Assembly (NCBI RefSeq): GCF_030272615.1
Contig: NC_081407.1
Span: 139,256,897-139,320,896 of the forward strand
DNA: 64,000 bases
Direction of reading: 5' to 3'
Source: Cryptomeria japonica
Lineage: Eukaryota > Streptophyta > Pinopsida > Cupressales > Cupressaceae
A program made the translations under genes and the position numbers. Each line of letters starts with the position of its first letter. Positions within the stretch are counted from its first letter, which is position 1. Of the stretch, positions 34,715 to 47,770 are shown one piece after another. The notes beneath the pieces were generated by a model that saw only the letters and a program-made list of their open reading frames with translations, made no database searches and was not told where the DNA came from.

Positions 34715-36350
34715 TGTAATCACATAAATTTGTCCACTTAATTAAAATGAATATTTAGTATTTATTTGATTATTTAACCATCAATCAATAATTAATTAAA
34801 TTAATATATTTAATTAATTCATCTTAACCCTCTTCTCCTATTAATTAAATAAATTATTCAATTTATTTGATTTAATTCACTTAACCAAATTCAGACCATT
34901 AATTAAATAAATAAATCATATTTATTTAATTAAATCTTCTCTCACATTTAAATAAATTAATATTTATTTAAATCCCCCAAAATCCCACCTCTCACATTTA
35001 AATAAATAAATAATTTATTTAAATCACCTTTATCCTCCCCCCACTTGCATTTTCCTACAAATGCAAGTTGCACAACTATTTTAAATAAATTATTTATTTA
35101 AAATCCTATTTATCCTCACCCACTTGAAACCTTTAATGGTTTCCCTTAAAGTCTTCAAAACATAATGGCTTTAAAGTCTTCAAACTTGATGGCTTCCTTC
35201 TATAGTCTTCTTAAGCCTTTAATGGTTTCCCTTAAAGTCTTCAAACTTAATGGCTTCCCTTAAAGTCTTCTTAAGACTTTAATTGCTTCCCTTAAAGTCT
35301 TCAAGCCTTTAATGGTTTCCCTCAAAGTCTTCAACCATTTTAATGTTTTATCTTCCTTTTTCTCATTTAAATAAATTAATATTTATTTGAATATTTACCC
35401 AAATGCAAATTACACCATTTAATTGAAATAAATGATTTTATTTTAATTGAAAATACCAAAATTCCTCCCACTTGAATTTTCCTACAAAATCCACTTGCAT
35501 GCCTAAACCCCTTCTAGATTCTTCTAAACCCTTCCTAATTATCCTAATCCATCCCCTAAATATTGTCACATTCCTAAGCAAATTGGAGTCACTTCTCAAA
35601 GACTCCAAAGTCTTTGAAAATCAATTAATGCTTTGTGTGTTCAACAAATTAACCTCTAAAGTCTTCCAAACCACTTATGGCTATTACATGACCATTAATG
35701 GTTAATTCCACTTGCACCCATGGTTAAGGACTTTGACCCCTAACTTAACCCTCATGTAACCCATGTGTCTCTTCAAAGCATTTATTTCTTTGACTAGGGT
35801 AACCATCATGTCCCCTTAAGCATTTAATGCTCCTTATCACTCCTCTCAAGCCTCCTCATGGTGACACTTGTCAACATGGGATTGGGTTGAAAGTCTCACA
35901 TGGATTGAATATCTTTCAATCCTAACCATTGTTAAAATTACTCAATCTTAACCCTTCATTTCCCCATTTCTTCTATAAATAGAACCCTTCTCCTCAAGCA
36001 AAGAGGAAGCATTAGAGTATTGTTGTTATACTGGAATTAGCATAGAGCTTTCTCATAGCATCACTATCTACACTTGCATAGCATTTGCTTATCATATTCA
36101 ACTATCTTGAATCTCCATATGGCATCCATGGCTAGTGCTAAAAGCTGAGAGCTACACTCATTTGGGACTTGGAGAGGAGAGGAACAAGGGAGGAGCAACT
36201 ATGAGCATCTTGATTAGCTATTTTATTCTATGTTTATATGCTTTCTATTTCATGCTTAATATCTCTCTTGATATGCCTGTTTAGGATAATCTTTTGTTGC
36301 TAACACTAACGTTTGTTTCTTGTGCTCTTGTGTGTGTTGCCATCAAACAA
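34715..36350 (+). repeat. Probable solo LTR of a related Gypsy family inside the PMD copy
   Basis: The stretch begins TGTAATCACATAAATTTGTC, like the TGTAGACACCTAAAATTGTC start of the surrounding element's LTR but in the opposite orientation. The same AT-rich TTAATTAAATAAATA inverted motifs follow. A TATAAATA box at 35974-35981 and a GAGGAAGCATTAGAG-like transcript start region downstream fit LTR structure. The right border is uncertain (36307-36350) and no target-site duplication was found. It splits two in-frame PMD exons, so it lies in, or created, that intron. Confidence 0.45.
35130..35345 (+). repeat. Tandem repeat of about 29-35 bp in the solo LTR
   Basis: Units containing TTAATGGYTTCCCTTAAAGTCTTCAA recur about six times with small changes. 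Confidence 0.8.
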
Positions 36351-37230
36351 ATCTTCTAATCCTTTTTGCAGAGCATCACAGAGTATACTGCATATTGGGC
36401 TGAGCATCCATTTCCTCGACTGACAGATCCAGGAGAGTTGATAGATGGAGATGGCAGAGGTGATGATGAGGATAGAGATGGCGGAGGTAGAGGCCAACAG
36501 AGGAGGTGGGGTGCAATAGGAGAGAGGAGAGTGGCTCCGTGGAGAGAGGGTGGAGAGGATAGACAGGCTCGGGTGGTGAGAGGCCAAGGTGGTTTTCCAT
36601 TACAGGTGTCAGCAGCACAGGGTCCCAGACAGGTGCAGGGACAGGTACAGGGGCAGAGGCAACCATAGGAGTAGCCACAGGTACAGGGACAGGAGCAGCC
36701 ATAGGTATAGGGGGTGGAGGATGAGGCGGATGAGCTACTGGAGTTGAGGGAGATCTGTCAAGGATAGGCAGATGAGATCCAGGATCTCAAGCGGGAGAGG
36801 GATCGACTCAAGAGACAGCTCAGGCACACTGAGCGGGAGAGAGATCAGGCTATCCAGCGTTACACTGAGGCTGAGACAGCACTGAGGGCTGGGAAGCAAG
36901 TGGCAAAGGACACAGGGGCCAGATACACCTATGTTAAGCGGGCAAGGAAGGAGATAGGCTACTAGCGAGACCTATACTATGGGGCAGTCCCACCAGATCA
37001 GCGGGCTAGGAGCTGCCACAAACCATCGCGAATAGTGACGACCACTGGTGGGAGTCGACAAAGACAGGCATCTAGTGGTGGGGTTATGAGTCCTCCACCA
37101 CCACCAGATAGGGGGGGTAGGAGAGATGATCCTAGGGTGGGTCCTTCCAGGGCTCAGACTCCATTGAGGCCAGGTGGCTCCGAGGGAGGGAGTTCATCAT
37201 AGCCTTAGAGGGCTCCCTATGTATCAGTTT

Positions 37231-38929
37231 TGTACCATTTTGTATGATGATGTAGACACCTACAGGTGATTGTAGCCATATGTATTTTGACATCATTGTA
37301 TCATGACACTTATGATTATATATATATGAGATGATTCATCTTTGCGGCAGCTATATGCATGTGTACCTATGTGATGTGATGTTTTATGATGTATGTTTCT
37401 ATGTGATGGTTATGATATGGATGCAAATATGTACATGATGAAATGCAATATTTTTGTTCTTTTATGTTTTTAATATGTTATGCCAATGCAAATGTGAATG
37501 TATGAAATGTAGATGAATATGATAATGCAAATAACTATTTACATGATGAAAATGTGAAATGTGCTAACATGTGTTGTGTGAAGGATGTGATGCAATTGTG
37601 ATATCTATATGTATGTATGAAATGCTTAATATGTGGTAATGCAGGTGCAACTACATGAAATGCAAATGTTTTTGGCATGTCATTATACTCAGTCATGTGA
37701 TAGCAGGCTACACGGACTCAAGAAGGATGATGGACGTAAATCAAGAAAGGGGAATGGAAGATAGAAGATATGAAAGTGAAAAGAGCTTCTTGTGCGTTAT
37801 CATCATTGAGCTTTATTATGGCAAGTAGGTTATGACAATCAAGGCATATGTTCGACCCAGAAAGTCATTGTACCTATTTGCATGGAGATAAGACAGTTGC
37901 AAACAAAGAATGCCCCAATTCATACTAGACTCACAGTGTCCTCATATCCTTGGACAAGTCATAGCATTACTAAGAGACAATCCATAGACAATAAAGAAAA
38001 ATAGGTGACGATACCCTATCCTCACCTTTCTAGTCAAAGACATCCCAGAGATAAAATCTCTAGTCAGAGACATCCTGGAAAAGCTAAAAGACATGCCACC
38101 AAAAAGATAAAATCAAAAGAAAATCAAGACTCGACACCAACATCTACTGTAGTCCTCAAGTTTAGTGTCTCTTGTCACTTGTATAAGTCTTATTTGATTG
38201 TGGTCACAATGTTTACTTTCACAAAAAGGATAGATAGCACTGAACCATGTGTTGTCTAAGTCTATTGAAGCCCATTGTTGCTGCTGTGTCTCATCTGAAA
38301 CTGACTGAATCCATGAAACTGATATTTTATTGTGGAGAAGATGAAACCTTATTGCGGATTGGTGATGCAAGTGTTGCTTTATTGCGGATTGTGTACTGAT
38401 AGATTGAAGAAAAGTGGAAGAAATTGTACTCCTCGGAACATGTGATGCTCTCAGTTCCACACCCATCACTAGACGTAGGATTTGCCTTAGCCATAGATAG
38501 GAGCTGATTTATTATGAATGGAAAGGGGTGAAAGGGAATGTTTATTATGGATGGCTAACCAATCTTAGGTAGAGAAATAACAAGCCATGATGGGAATGGG
38601 TAAGTTTATTGTGGATGAATAGGTTGTGAGTGTGTGCAAAAGTGAAAGATGAGATTGAATCCTGAAGGAGGGAGGAGCAATGTCTCTACACATGGCACTG
38701 GTGACCCAGTTTTCACCATGGTACTTGCCCAAGGCACCACCGAAGTGGTTTTCACCGTTGGATGAAATGTTTTTTCTATTTTTCAAATTTTTTTAATTTT
38801 TTTTTTGTTTTATGATTTTTTTTTATTTTTTTATTTTTTATTTTTATTTTTTTTTTGAATTAGGATACTCTGAAGAGCTATGTGTAAAACCTACGAAGAT
38901 GCATGTTGTTGATAGGATCCTCCAAAGGT
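37231..38929. other. Gypsy 3' non-coding region
   Basis: From 37240 to 37680 the sequence is rich in ATG, TGAT and TATG words without an open frame. From 37700 to 38760 there are short ORFs only, with no domain recognised. From 38770 to 38860 a T-rich run (A-rich on the element's own strand) lies downstream of the integrase remnant. Confidence 0.5.
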
Positions 38930-39522
38930 TTGTCACCTAGAGTTGAAAGCTAATATGCACCAGATCCATATGTTGTTGTGATGATGTAAGGACCAAGCCA
39001 GTTTGGTTCGAACTTGCCCTTCTTCTCTCTGTCTTGTTGTTTTTTAAGATTTTCTCTAAGAACCAAGGCACCCACCTCAAATGTGTGAGGCTTAACCTTA
39101 TGATTGTAACTGCAATGTTCCTTGACTGAATGATGTGTATCTCGAGTGACTGTCCTCCTTGATAAAGGAACTGAGATAAAATTACTAGCGTGTGGACTAC
39201 ACAGGCCCATTTGTGTGTCACCTAAAGAAGTTTGGACATCCCTGATAAAAAAGTCTTTTGAGGAAGCTCCATTAAAGGTCCATGATGTATCTCCAGAAGA
39301 GAAAGGATGTATGGAACAAGTGGATGAGTGATGAAGGCTTACGATTGCGAAAAGAAGTGAAAGTAGGATAGCGAGATGAAGACTTAGGATCAACAAGTAT
39401 GTTTTTTGGCTTAAAATTTTAGAAGTTTTGCCCCCAGTTATTTTGATATTAGGGGAGATCATCTCTTTCTCTTTTTCTTTCATAGGATTTTTATCCTTGA
39501 CCTTGATTTTTTCCAAGTCCAA
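38930..39522 (-). pseudogene. Gypsy integrase C-terminal remnant
   Basis: The ORF 39522-38950 carries, in its last 60 codons, HKVKPHTFEVGALVLREN and GKFEPNWLGPYIITTTYGSG. This is the typical C-terminal end of Ty3/Gypsy integrase after the core domain. The preceding residues do not resemble an integrase core, so an internal deletion has joined unrelated sequence to it. No chromodomain is seen. Confidence 0.8.
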
Positions 39523-40035
39523 TAGCTTTTGATTTTGATTTGGACTAAAGGACTTTTCTTTATTTTTGACTTGTAGATTTTTCTTTTCAAAGACTGATTT
39601 TTTATCCCCAATGAGTAAGGGCTTTTCTGATTATTGTTGATCCAAGTTTGGGAGAGAAGTGAAAATGGAATGAGTGGATGATATGGTAAAGCTATGTGAG
39701 TTCTCAAGAGGGCTGGCGATACGCTCAATAGATTCTTTGTTGGAACTACTCTTAGGACTATTGATACCAAGAGGTACTTGCACCACTAGAGGAGATTTGC
39801 ATTCAGACTTAGTAGCCACAAGACTAGGTGGTTCACACCCAATTCCTTACAAATTGTTTATAGATTGTTCATGTTGACTGAATACCTTAGGAGATAGTGG
39901 GAGTTGATCAACATGAAAGATATACTCACCACATCCCAGGTCTTTAACCTTGAATTTTTCTTTGAGCTCTGTTTGTTTTGATGTGGAAGCTTTCAATGAT
40001 TTTGGATCCACATATGCTGAAGATGGAACAACTTC
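39523..40035 (-). other. Gypsy region between protease and integrase remnant
   Basis: Short minus-strand frames (such as 39819-39631 with SPLVVQVPLGINSPKSSSN) look like a low-complexity pol linker. The reverse transcriptase and RNase H expected after the protease are absent (no YVDD or YMDD-type motif on the minus strand). Confidence 0.55.
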
Positions 40036-40706
40036 TCAATTGACTAGGATTGTTATTTCTGATCTAAGTCGCAAATTGTTGCAATATATGAATGGATTTG
40101 GGTTAGCTTTGACGGTCACTTCAACTCCATTGTGTGGAAACTTGATACACCGATGATATGTAGATGGTACTGTGCTCATCTCATGAATCCATGGACGTCC
40201 TAGCAATATGTTGTATGTGAGCTCTATATCAAGAACTTGACAAACCACATCCTTCATAACTGGCCCAACTCTGAGAGGTAAGGTGATTGTGCCTTTGGAT
40301 GAATGCTCTTCATTATCATATGCTTTGATGGTAATTTTGTTTGTAAAATTCACAGCTTTTTCTGAATATCCTAATTGTTTAATAGTGCTCAATGTGTAAA
40401 TGTTTAGACCTACTCCTCCATCTATCAGGACTCGTTTTATTCGATTTTTTTGTATGAAGGCTTCAATGTGTAAAGGTGCATTATGTGGCTGACTTACGGA
40501 AGCGTCATCGGCTTCTGTGAATGTAAGGGAGTGTGGAATGGAAAGGTATCCCACGATGGATTGAAACTAGTCCACGTTCAAATCAGTAGGGACAGAAGAG
40601 TTTCTCAAGATTTTGTTAAGAATATCTTTATGTGTTGGGGATATACGTAAAAGCTCGAGGATGGAGATAAGCGCGGGTGTCTCCCCTAACTGTTCTACAA
40701 GGTCAT
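40036..40706 (-). pseudogene. Gypsy pre-protease and aspartic protease
   Basis: Starting at the NUPT border (YDLVEQLGETPALISILELL, 40706-40647), the frame is open, apart from a TAG near 40567, to 40036. RVLIDGGVGLNIYTLSTIKQLG is the retroviral-type aspartic protease site (DTG/DSG class, here D-G-G). NILLGRPWIHEM is the second conserved protease motif. DGG in place of DTG or DSG may inactivate it. Confidence 0.85.
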
Positions 40707-40707
40707 A

Positions 40708-41774
40708 CTATCAGAACCAAACCGAGGAAATTCTTCTTCTTCCAGTAAACCACAATAACGATTTCTAAACCAATATTTAAATTGTTTCAAGACCAGATAT
40801 CTTTCCATCAAAGAGATCGCCATATGTGTTCGCAGCCATAAAAAGTAATCTGTCTCTGGGTCAGTTCCTGGATAAAAAGGAAATATTTTTTTTATTTTCC
40901 TTGTTTTTCTTTTGTCTTCCGGAAAATAAAGTTCTTTTTTCACTAAGCTTGTCGCCACTGCTTTCAAGAACTTATCTTGTGATAGTAATTGTTCTTTTAC
41001 ATCGGCTAATTGTGTATTTAATTTCAATAGTGATTCTAAAATGAGGAATTTTTGAAGTCTAAACGCCATTCTATCAAATTCTATAGAAATGATTTCAGAC
41101 TCGTCATCCCTCCTATCTTCCAAATTTTGAGCAAGCAAGCTAGAAATTTGCTTATTTTCAAATGCTTTATTTAAAAGCGCAAACCTATAGAATTCATTTT
41201 TTATTTTTTTACGTATTTCAAATAGTGCAAATTGAGTTGTTTTCAACCCTGTATCAATAATATCTTGTAGTATCTTAATAGTTTCTTTTGAATCTAAATT
41301 CAAATATTTTATGAATTTCGATCCTAGTGCAACCTTAAGGATATTAACAAGAGTATTGTTGTATGCTACTAATATTCTCAACGCTTTATTGTAATATTTA
41401 TTTTTAAAAAATTCTTTGTAAAAATATTTGCCAGAAATTACTTTGTACAATAAAATTGAGGCCTTTCGAACCATTTTGATGTCAAACGTCGTATGTTTTT
41501 TCTCTAAAACATCTATACTAGATAACTTCGTGTTTATAGAACGCCAAGTGCCATTATCAATTAATAGTTCAATTCGCTCTGAACTAGTCATTTGCAGAGT
41601 TGCTCCACATTCTGCACAAACACCTTTTTGTTCTAGTAAAGATTTCTTATATATAAGGGTCTCACAATTCTCGCACAAAAACCACAAATGCTTAAAACGT
41701 TCCGAATTGTATCCGCTTTCTACGGGGGTTGTTTCGATATATTTAGAATCCTTGTTTTCGTTTTCCTCACACAT
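40708..41774 (-). pseudogene. accD: accD, 3'-truncated plastid copy (acetyl-CoA carboxylase carboxyltransferase beta)
   Basis: In the plastid, AccD is the carboxyltransferase beta subunit of the multi-subunit acetyl-CoA carboxylase of fatty acid synthesis. The N-terminal zinc finger (CENCETLIYKKSLLEQKGVC-AEC) and SSERIELLIDNGTW identify it. Next comes a long Lys/Leu/Glu-rich insertion with no family match, as known for cupressophyte accD. The copy stops at FPRFGSDS, where it joins Gypsy DNA, so the whole catalytic C-terminal domain is missing. The frame is open for 356 codons. Downstream of rbcL on the same strand is its normal plastid place. Confidence 0.9.
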
Positions 41775-42540
41775 TTTCCTATATTTTTTCTACATATTGT
41801 TAATGTACAACTTTTAACAGATAAAATACAAATTTTGCTTCCTTTTTATTCCATTTTTATTTCTTTTTTTAAGAAAAAAAAAATAAATTGATCCATCTGA
41901 CTCACTCGACTTAATCGGGAATTAATTCGATCTTATCGTCGTAATTCATTTATTTGTTCAAATAGCGTACTATTATATATATATATAATAGTATTTCATT
42001 ATACATTTGATTCCTTGAATCAAATTCCGCTTCTGATAAAAAAAAAAAAGAAAAGGAAGTCTCCATCAGGTTCTTTCTGATCTGTCCAACGAATTCACGA
42101 TGATTCATGAAAAATAATGAACAATTGACTTAATAAAATATCTATTTTTACATTTTTACATAATACGCTATTGTAGTTTTTTTTTTTTTTTTTACTAAAG
42201 CTCCGGACAAAGCCGATTAAAAATGAGCTTTTATATAGATATAGATTAGAAGAGATTTGAGCGGGATTTAATTTGTTAAAGATAACAAATTTTGAACCTC
42301 CTTTGAGCGCGTGGCTAGAAGAGATTGAAGGCCCTTGCTCCCTGGGCCTGGATCTAGTGATCCACCGACCCGATCGAATAATCCAGAAAATATATTTCTA
42401 TATTAGTAGGTAAGAGGTAAATTTCTTTCCTCTAGCCGAATTATCTATTCCCATCCATTCGGTATTCGGCTCAATCTTAAAAGAAAAGATTGGGCCGAGT
42501 TCGATTTGATTAAGGGACCAAACAGACGAAAGTCACTCGA
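41775..42540 (-). other. Plastid rbcL-accD spacer
   Basis: AT-rich plastid spacer with homopolymer runs. It holds the accD 5' flank and the rbcL 3' hairpin. No ORF is supported. Confidence 0.8.
42467..42497 (-). terminator. rbcL 3' stem-loop
   Basis: CGGCTCAATCTT pairs with AAGATTGGGCCG (one G-U pair) around a 7-nt loop, about 45 bp after the rbcL stop codon. This is the position of the stabilising 3' inverted repeat of plastid rbcL mRNA. Confidence 0.8.
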
Positions 42541-43639
<1,099 letters not shown>

Positions 43640-43654
43640 TTATAACTATGTTGA

Positions 43655-43982
43655 TTAAATCGTCGTAAATCCAAGTAAATTTTCCTTATTATTTTTATGT
43701 TTCCCCTCATCAATAGGATTGAGATAAAGGTCAGAGAGCAAACTGAATAATTCCCGATCTGGAATCTCCTTTGGCACAATACCTTCTGGTTGGGACAATA
43801 TTTGATCCGCTATGTCTAAATAATATTCACATACATAGTTAAGTGATGGTTCGGATCCAACCATTTCAAATAAGGTTTTGCCCTTTACTCTCGAAACTCG
43901 AATATCTTCAATAAGAGGTAACACTTCTATTACGGGCATTGGACAGGCTTCTACATATTTATTGATAAGAGATTCATTAGAT
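43655..43982 (-). pseudogene. chlL: chlL 3' fragment
   Basis: The last 108 or so codons of ChlL, the ATP-hydrolysing NifH-like L protein of light-independent protochlorophyllide reductase: [36 protein letters not shown] and [16 protein letters not shown]. The N-terminal P-loop and Cys ligands are missing. The border with rpoC2 is at 43982/43983. Confidence 0.93.
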
Positions 43983-44197
43983 GCTAATTTGAATCATATT
44001 GATAATGATCTCATTTGTTCCTACTGAAATAAGAGAAGCATAAGTCTTTTTTATTTTTAATCTGGGCCCTCCGTCTAATTGATTTTCAAGAGAATTCCTT
44101 TTTTTTTCAATTGAATAACCTCCAAGAATATTCCCATATTTTATCATTTTTGAACGGGGGTCATTCAAAAAAGCAAAAATGTGCTTTTTATTTAGTA
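43983..44197 (-). repeat. 215-bp rpoC2 overlap, copy 1 (copy 2 at 55737-55951)
   Basis: The two copies are in the same orientation, and I see one mismatch (CCTCCAAGAAT against CCTCCGAGAAT). Copy 1 ends the rpoC2 5' part at the chlL junction, and copy 2 begins the rpoC2 3' part at the Gypsy junction. Confidence 0.93.
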
Positions 44198-45998
44198 AAA
44201 TACCTTGTCCTCTGGGTATTCTAAAAATGAAATCAGGACAAGGAATTCTTCGCTTTCCCCATTGTTTATAACACCATAATGGTACGATGAGTTTATTTTT
44301 TTCCTTTTTTACACTCATATGGGTATTTTCAAAAAGAATGGCGGAATAGATAGAGTCTTTATGTTCGTTAGGTATGGTTCGATCAGTTTCGAAATAATTC
44401 AAGATTTTTTTTCCTTTTTCAAAACAGTTTGAGTCAACTGATTCGTGTTTCACTTGATCCACCGAATAATTTGAAAGTGATTTATGTTTGTCAAGAAGAA
44501 GTTCTGGAATATCCACTTGATCTTGATCTGAAGAAAAAGGTACTACAACGAATTCATATATACTTCCCGATAATACCCATAAATGAGTTGTCTCTAATAT
44601 AAAATTAGACATAGGGATACTCCGGTGCATTTCTCCTGTCAAGTCAGAATATATATGTTTCTTTACTTTTTCTTTAAAGGGGGATCTTTTAGCACGAACC
44701 TCGGCAATTACTTGTTCCGATTCGACGAGTTGATTATTCCGAATGAATAGCAAACTTTCTGGCGGAATCGTTAAGTTTTGTACTTCATATTTATTATTGA
44801 TAGTCACGTCTAAACTATTATGACATATATAAGCAGGATGTCCATGACGGGTACGGGTAGGATAAACCAAATTTTCATTGAATTCAATTTTTCCGGTGAA
44901 CGGGGCTCGTACATGTTCTGCAATATCACCCGTGAATACTCCACCAGTATGAAAAGTCCTTAGTGTTAGTTGAGTTCCCGGTTCTCCAATTGATTGGCTT
45001 GCAATAATGCCGACTGCTTCTCCTAATTCGATTAAGTTGCTATGAGTAGTATTCCGACCATAACATAATTGACAAATCCAATATATACTTTTGCAAGTAA
45101 AAGGGGTTCGTATATATATTGGTTGTACTTGGAAATAATATAATTGATTGGCAAGTTTAATTCCAATATCTTCATTGCGCGTGGCAATACATCTCCCGTG
45201 TATATATACATCATCTGCTAATACACGACCAATTAGTGTTTGTAGAACAAATTTATTTTTGATTGTTTCTCGATCTTGAATGAGATTTACAAAAAGACCT
45301 TGGATAGTACCACAATCTACTTTACGTACAACGAGGTGTTGTACTACTTCAACAAGTCTACGTGTGAGGTATCCAGCATCTGCTGTTCGTATAGAAGTAT
45401 CCACAACTCCTTTACGAGCACCGTAACATGAAATAATATATTCCGTTAAAGAAAGTCCTTCACGTAAATTCCCTTGAATGGGTAGATCAACAATTTTTCC
45501 TTGAGGATCTGACATTAATCCTCTCATACCTACTAATTGGTGAACCTGGGATGTACTTCCTCTAGCTCCTGAAAAGGACATCATATGTACTGGATTAAGA
45601 GGATCAGTCATCCTAAAATTCAGATTCATTTCTCGTCTCAAATATTCACTGGTAGCATGCCATACCTCAATCAATTGACGTAATTTTTCTACTGCATGTA
45701 CATTCCCATAATCATGATGTCTTTCTGAAGCAAACCCTCGTTGCTGCGCATCTTGGATAAGCCATGCTTTAGATGGTGTTGTTAAAAGATCATCAATTCC
45801 TAATGAAATAGCTGCGTCAGTAGCTTGCTGGAAACCTAAAATCTTCAGTTGATCTAATATATGTGATGTATATGTCATTCCAAATTGATTTACGAATCTT
45901 CTAATAAGGTGCTTCATAACAAATTTATCCATCCCTTTATTAAAAAAGGGCACTTCAAAGGGAAAGGGATGGACAAATTTGACGGGATTTTGTGTCAT
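43983..45998 (-). pseudogene. rpoC2: rpoC2, 5' part (first ~671 codons; plastid RNA polymerase beta'')
   Basis: This is the beta'' subunit of the plastid-encoded RNA polymerase. The start ([20 protein letters not shown]) and conserved regions [40 protein letters not shown]-like and [20 protein letters not shown] (trigger-loop region) are intact. The frame is open to 43983, where it joins chlL. The last 215 bp are repeated at 55737-55951, where the 3' part of the gene lies. It lies about 116 bp after rpoC1 on the same strand, as in the rpoB operon. Confidence 0.95.
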
Positions 45999-46114
45999 AA
46001 GAATAAGATATCCCCATTTTATTTTGGGGAGCAGAATTAAGCAATGGGTTTAAGCTGGGAGGCTCCCTTGATCTTTATCTCTGCATCAATGAGATAAGCG
46101 TAAGATTAATAACA

Positions 46115-47770
46115 TTAAATTCTGAATAGTAACATTTCTTGTCGGATATCATAAGTCCACAAGCCTTTTATAGCTTCTTCTATTTCTCGATTAAAACGAA
46201 TGCGACCAACGGTTGTTCGAATGTATTTATTAAGTATTTCCCCCACTCTACCTTTTCTTATTCGAAAATGATCATAGATTTCGTAGAAGGTACCTAAACA
46301 TTCATATTGAATTTCGATAGGAAGTTCTCGGTTTACTGAATTAATAATAGAGGTATCTATCTCTCTCCCCCATCGGAGCCATAAAGGACTGTCTAAATCA
46401 ATTTGTTTTTGTTCATAAGCTTTAAGCGCATCATCATAGCTATAAAACGAAGGCGAGACGATCTTCTTTTTTGAGCTATTTGGATGGTACCTATTTTCAT
46501 AAATACCCTGGTTTTTTTGAAGAGTTGATCTATAAAGTCCTAGAAGCATATCTTGAGTCGGTACACAAATAGGATCTCCTATGGTTGGAGAGATAAGATT
46601 GAGATGAGAAAACATAAGTAAACGAGCTTCTACTTGAGCTTCCATAGATAAAGGTACGTGGACAGCCATCTGATCTCCGTCAAAGTCCGCATTAAATCCT
46701 GCACAAACCAATGGGTGTAACCGAATGGCACGTTCGTTTATTAAAACAGGTATAAACGCTTGTATTCCTAATCTGTGTAAGGTGGGTGCTCGATTTAACA
46801 ATATGGGATGTTTTTGCATAATCTGTTTAAGTACGTTCCATATAATAGGTCCCCTATCTCGAATTAAAAATTTAGCAGCTCTTAGATTGGGAGCAATCTG
46901 TCGTTCAACCAGATCACGAATTAAAAATGCTTGAAAAAGCTCTATTGCGATTTCTCGGGGCAATCCACATTGATACAATGAGAGAAGGGGACCTACCACA
47001 ATAACAGAACGACCTGAATAATCGACCCGTTTTCCAAGTAAATTTTCACGAAATCTTCCTTCTTTACCTTGGATGAAATCTGAGAACGATTTATAAGGTC
47101 TATCGTGACTATCTCTCACCGGTTGTGTGCCTATACTGTTATCAAGAAGTGCATCTACGGCTTGTTGGACTAATTTCTTTTGGTCAGGCAATAAATCCGG
47201 TATTAGAAATACACTAGTGGTTTCTATGAATTGTAAAACATTATTATTTCGACGGATAACCGTTTGATAAAGTTCATTAAGATCCGAAGTAATCACTCCA
47301 CCTTCATTTAATTGAAACATTGGCCTCAGGTCGGGAGGAAGAACTGGTAATAGGCATAGAACCATCCATTGTGGTTCTACATTTGTTCGAAGAAAATATT
47401 TAGCAAATCTCATCCGTCTAACCAAAAGATCCTTTCTTCTTCGAAGTTTTTGAAGTTTTTGCTCCTTAAATTGAGCATATATTTTTCTATTACTAAATTG
47501 ATTCTCTGGCTCCGAAAATAATATAGATATTACCTCATCTATTTCCTTCCATTCTATATATGAACGATCTATAATCATTTGCAGATCTAGACCAGCTAAT
47601 TGTTCTCTGATAGCTTTTCCTCCAGTGGCAATTTCTCGCTCTTGAACTAGCCCAAAATCCCAAGAGAGATAATAAGCAATCTTTTCTGCCCAGGATTCAT
47701 ACTTAGATGGACGTAAACCCTGAAATCGCAATAAAGTTGGCTTTTTAGCTGTGGGCCTAGTAATACAAAC
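46115..47770 (-). CDS. rpoC1: rpoC1 exon 2 (plastid RNA polymerase beta'), nuclear copy
   Basis: The exon starts at GTTTGTATTACTAGG ([18 protein letters not shown]), matching the usual exon 2 start after the group II intron. It ends at its stop at 46115. The catalytic magnesium-binding motif [14 protein letters not shown] is intact, as are [16 protein letters not shown] and [19 protein letters not shown]. There are no stops or frameshifts. With exon 1 the gene is complete, but it has no transit peptide and in the nucleus should not work. Confidence 0.93.
   Translation of the reverse strand, partial: VCITRPTAKKPTLLRFQGLRPSKYESWAEKIAYYLSWDFGLVQEREIATGGKAIREQLAGLDLQMIIDRSYIEWKEIDEVISILFSEPENQFSNRKIYAQFKEQKLQKLRRRKDLLVRRMRFAKYFLRTNVEPQWMVLCLLPVLPPDLRPMFQLNEGGVITSDLNELYQTVIRRNNNVLQFIETTSVFLIPDLLPDQKKLVQQAVDALLDNSIGTQPVRDSHDRPYKSFSDFIQGKEGRFRENLLGKRVDYSGRSVIVVGPLLSLYQCGLPREIAIELFQAFLIRDLVERQIAPNLRAAKFLIRDRGPIIWNVLKQIMQKHPILLNRAPTLHRLGIQAFIPVLINERAIRLHPLVCAGFNADFDGDQMAVHVPLSMEAQVEARLLMFSHLNLISPTIGDPICVPTQDMLLGLYRSTLQKNQGIYENRYHPNSSKKKIVSPSFYSYDDALKAYEQKQIDLDSPLWLRWGREIDTSIINSVNRELPIEIQYECLGTFYEIYDHFRIRKGRVGEILNKYIRTTVGRIRFNREIEEAIKGLWTYDIRQEMLLFRI

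Larger units (their letters stand above)
32738..37230 (+). pseudogene. Antisense plant-mobile-domain (PMD) gene copy inside the Gypsy element
   Basis: Exon 1 is 32738-32803 (MALVHRFERVRRFQRPADAG), ending at a GTAAGT donor. The intron 32804-33640 ends TTGACTGCAG. Exon 2 from 33641 continues in phase 0 and in one frame to 34714. It shows the PMD core: FILYVSEFQANMGLLTTLAK, FHLPMGEMTVTLEDFYRIL, MLAHLYYELHQF and LLQVWAYEHLPV. The next exon (about 36371 to 37200, after TTTTTGCAG) keeps the frame with AYWAEHPFPRLTDPGEL, a Gly/Arg/Gln-rich linker, a coiled coil (RERDRLKRQLRHTERERDQA) and a proline-rich tail. At least eight in-frame stops (for example near 33696, 33953 and 34382) make it a pseudogene. 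PMD proteins (MAIN/MAIL1 group) exist as host genes and as TE-borne copies. Confidence 0.8.

Noticed and set aside
46725-46934. Plus-strand ORFs over rpoC1 and other plastid genes
   Set aside because: They are shadows of the well-supported minus-strand genes.
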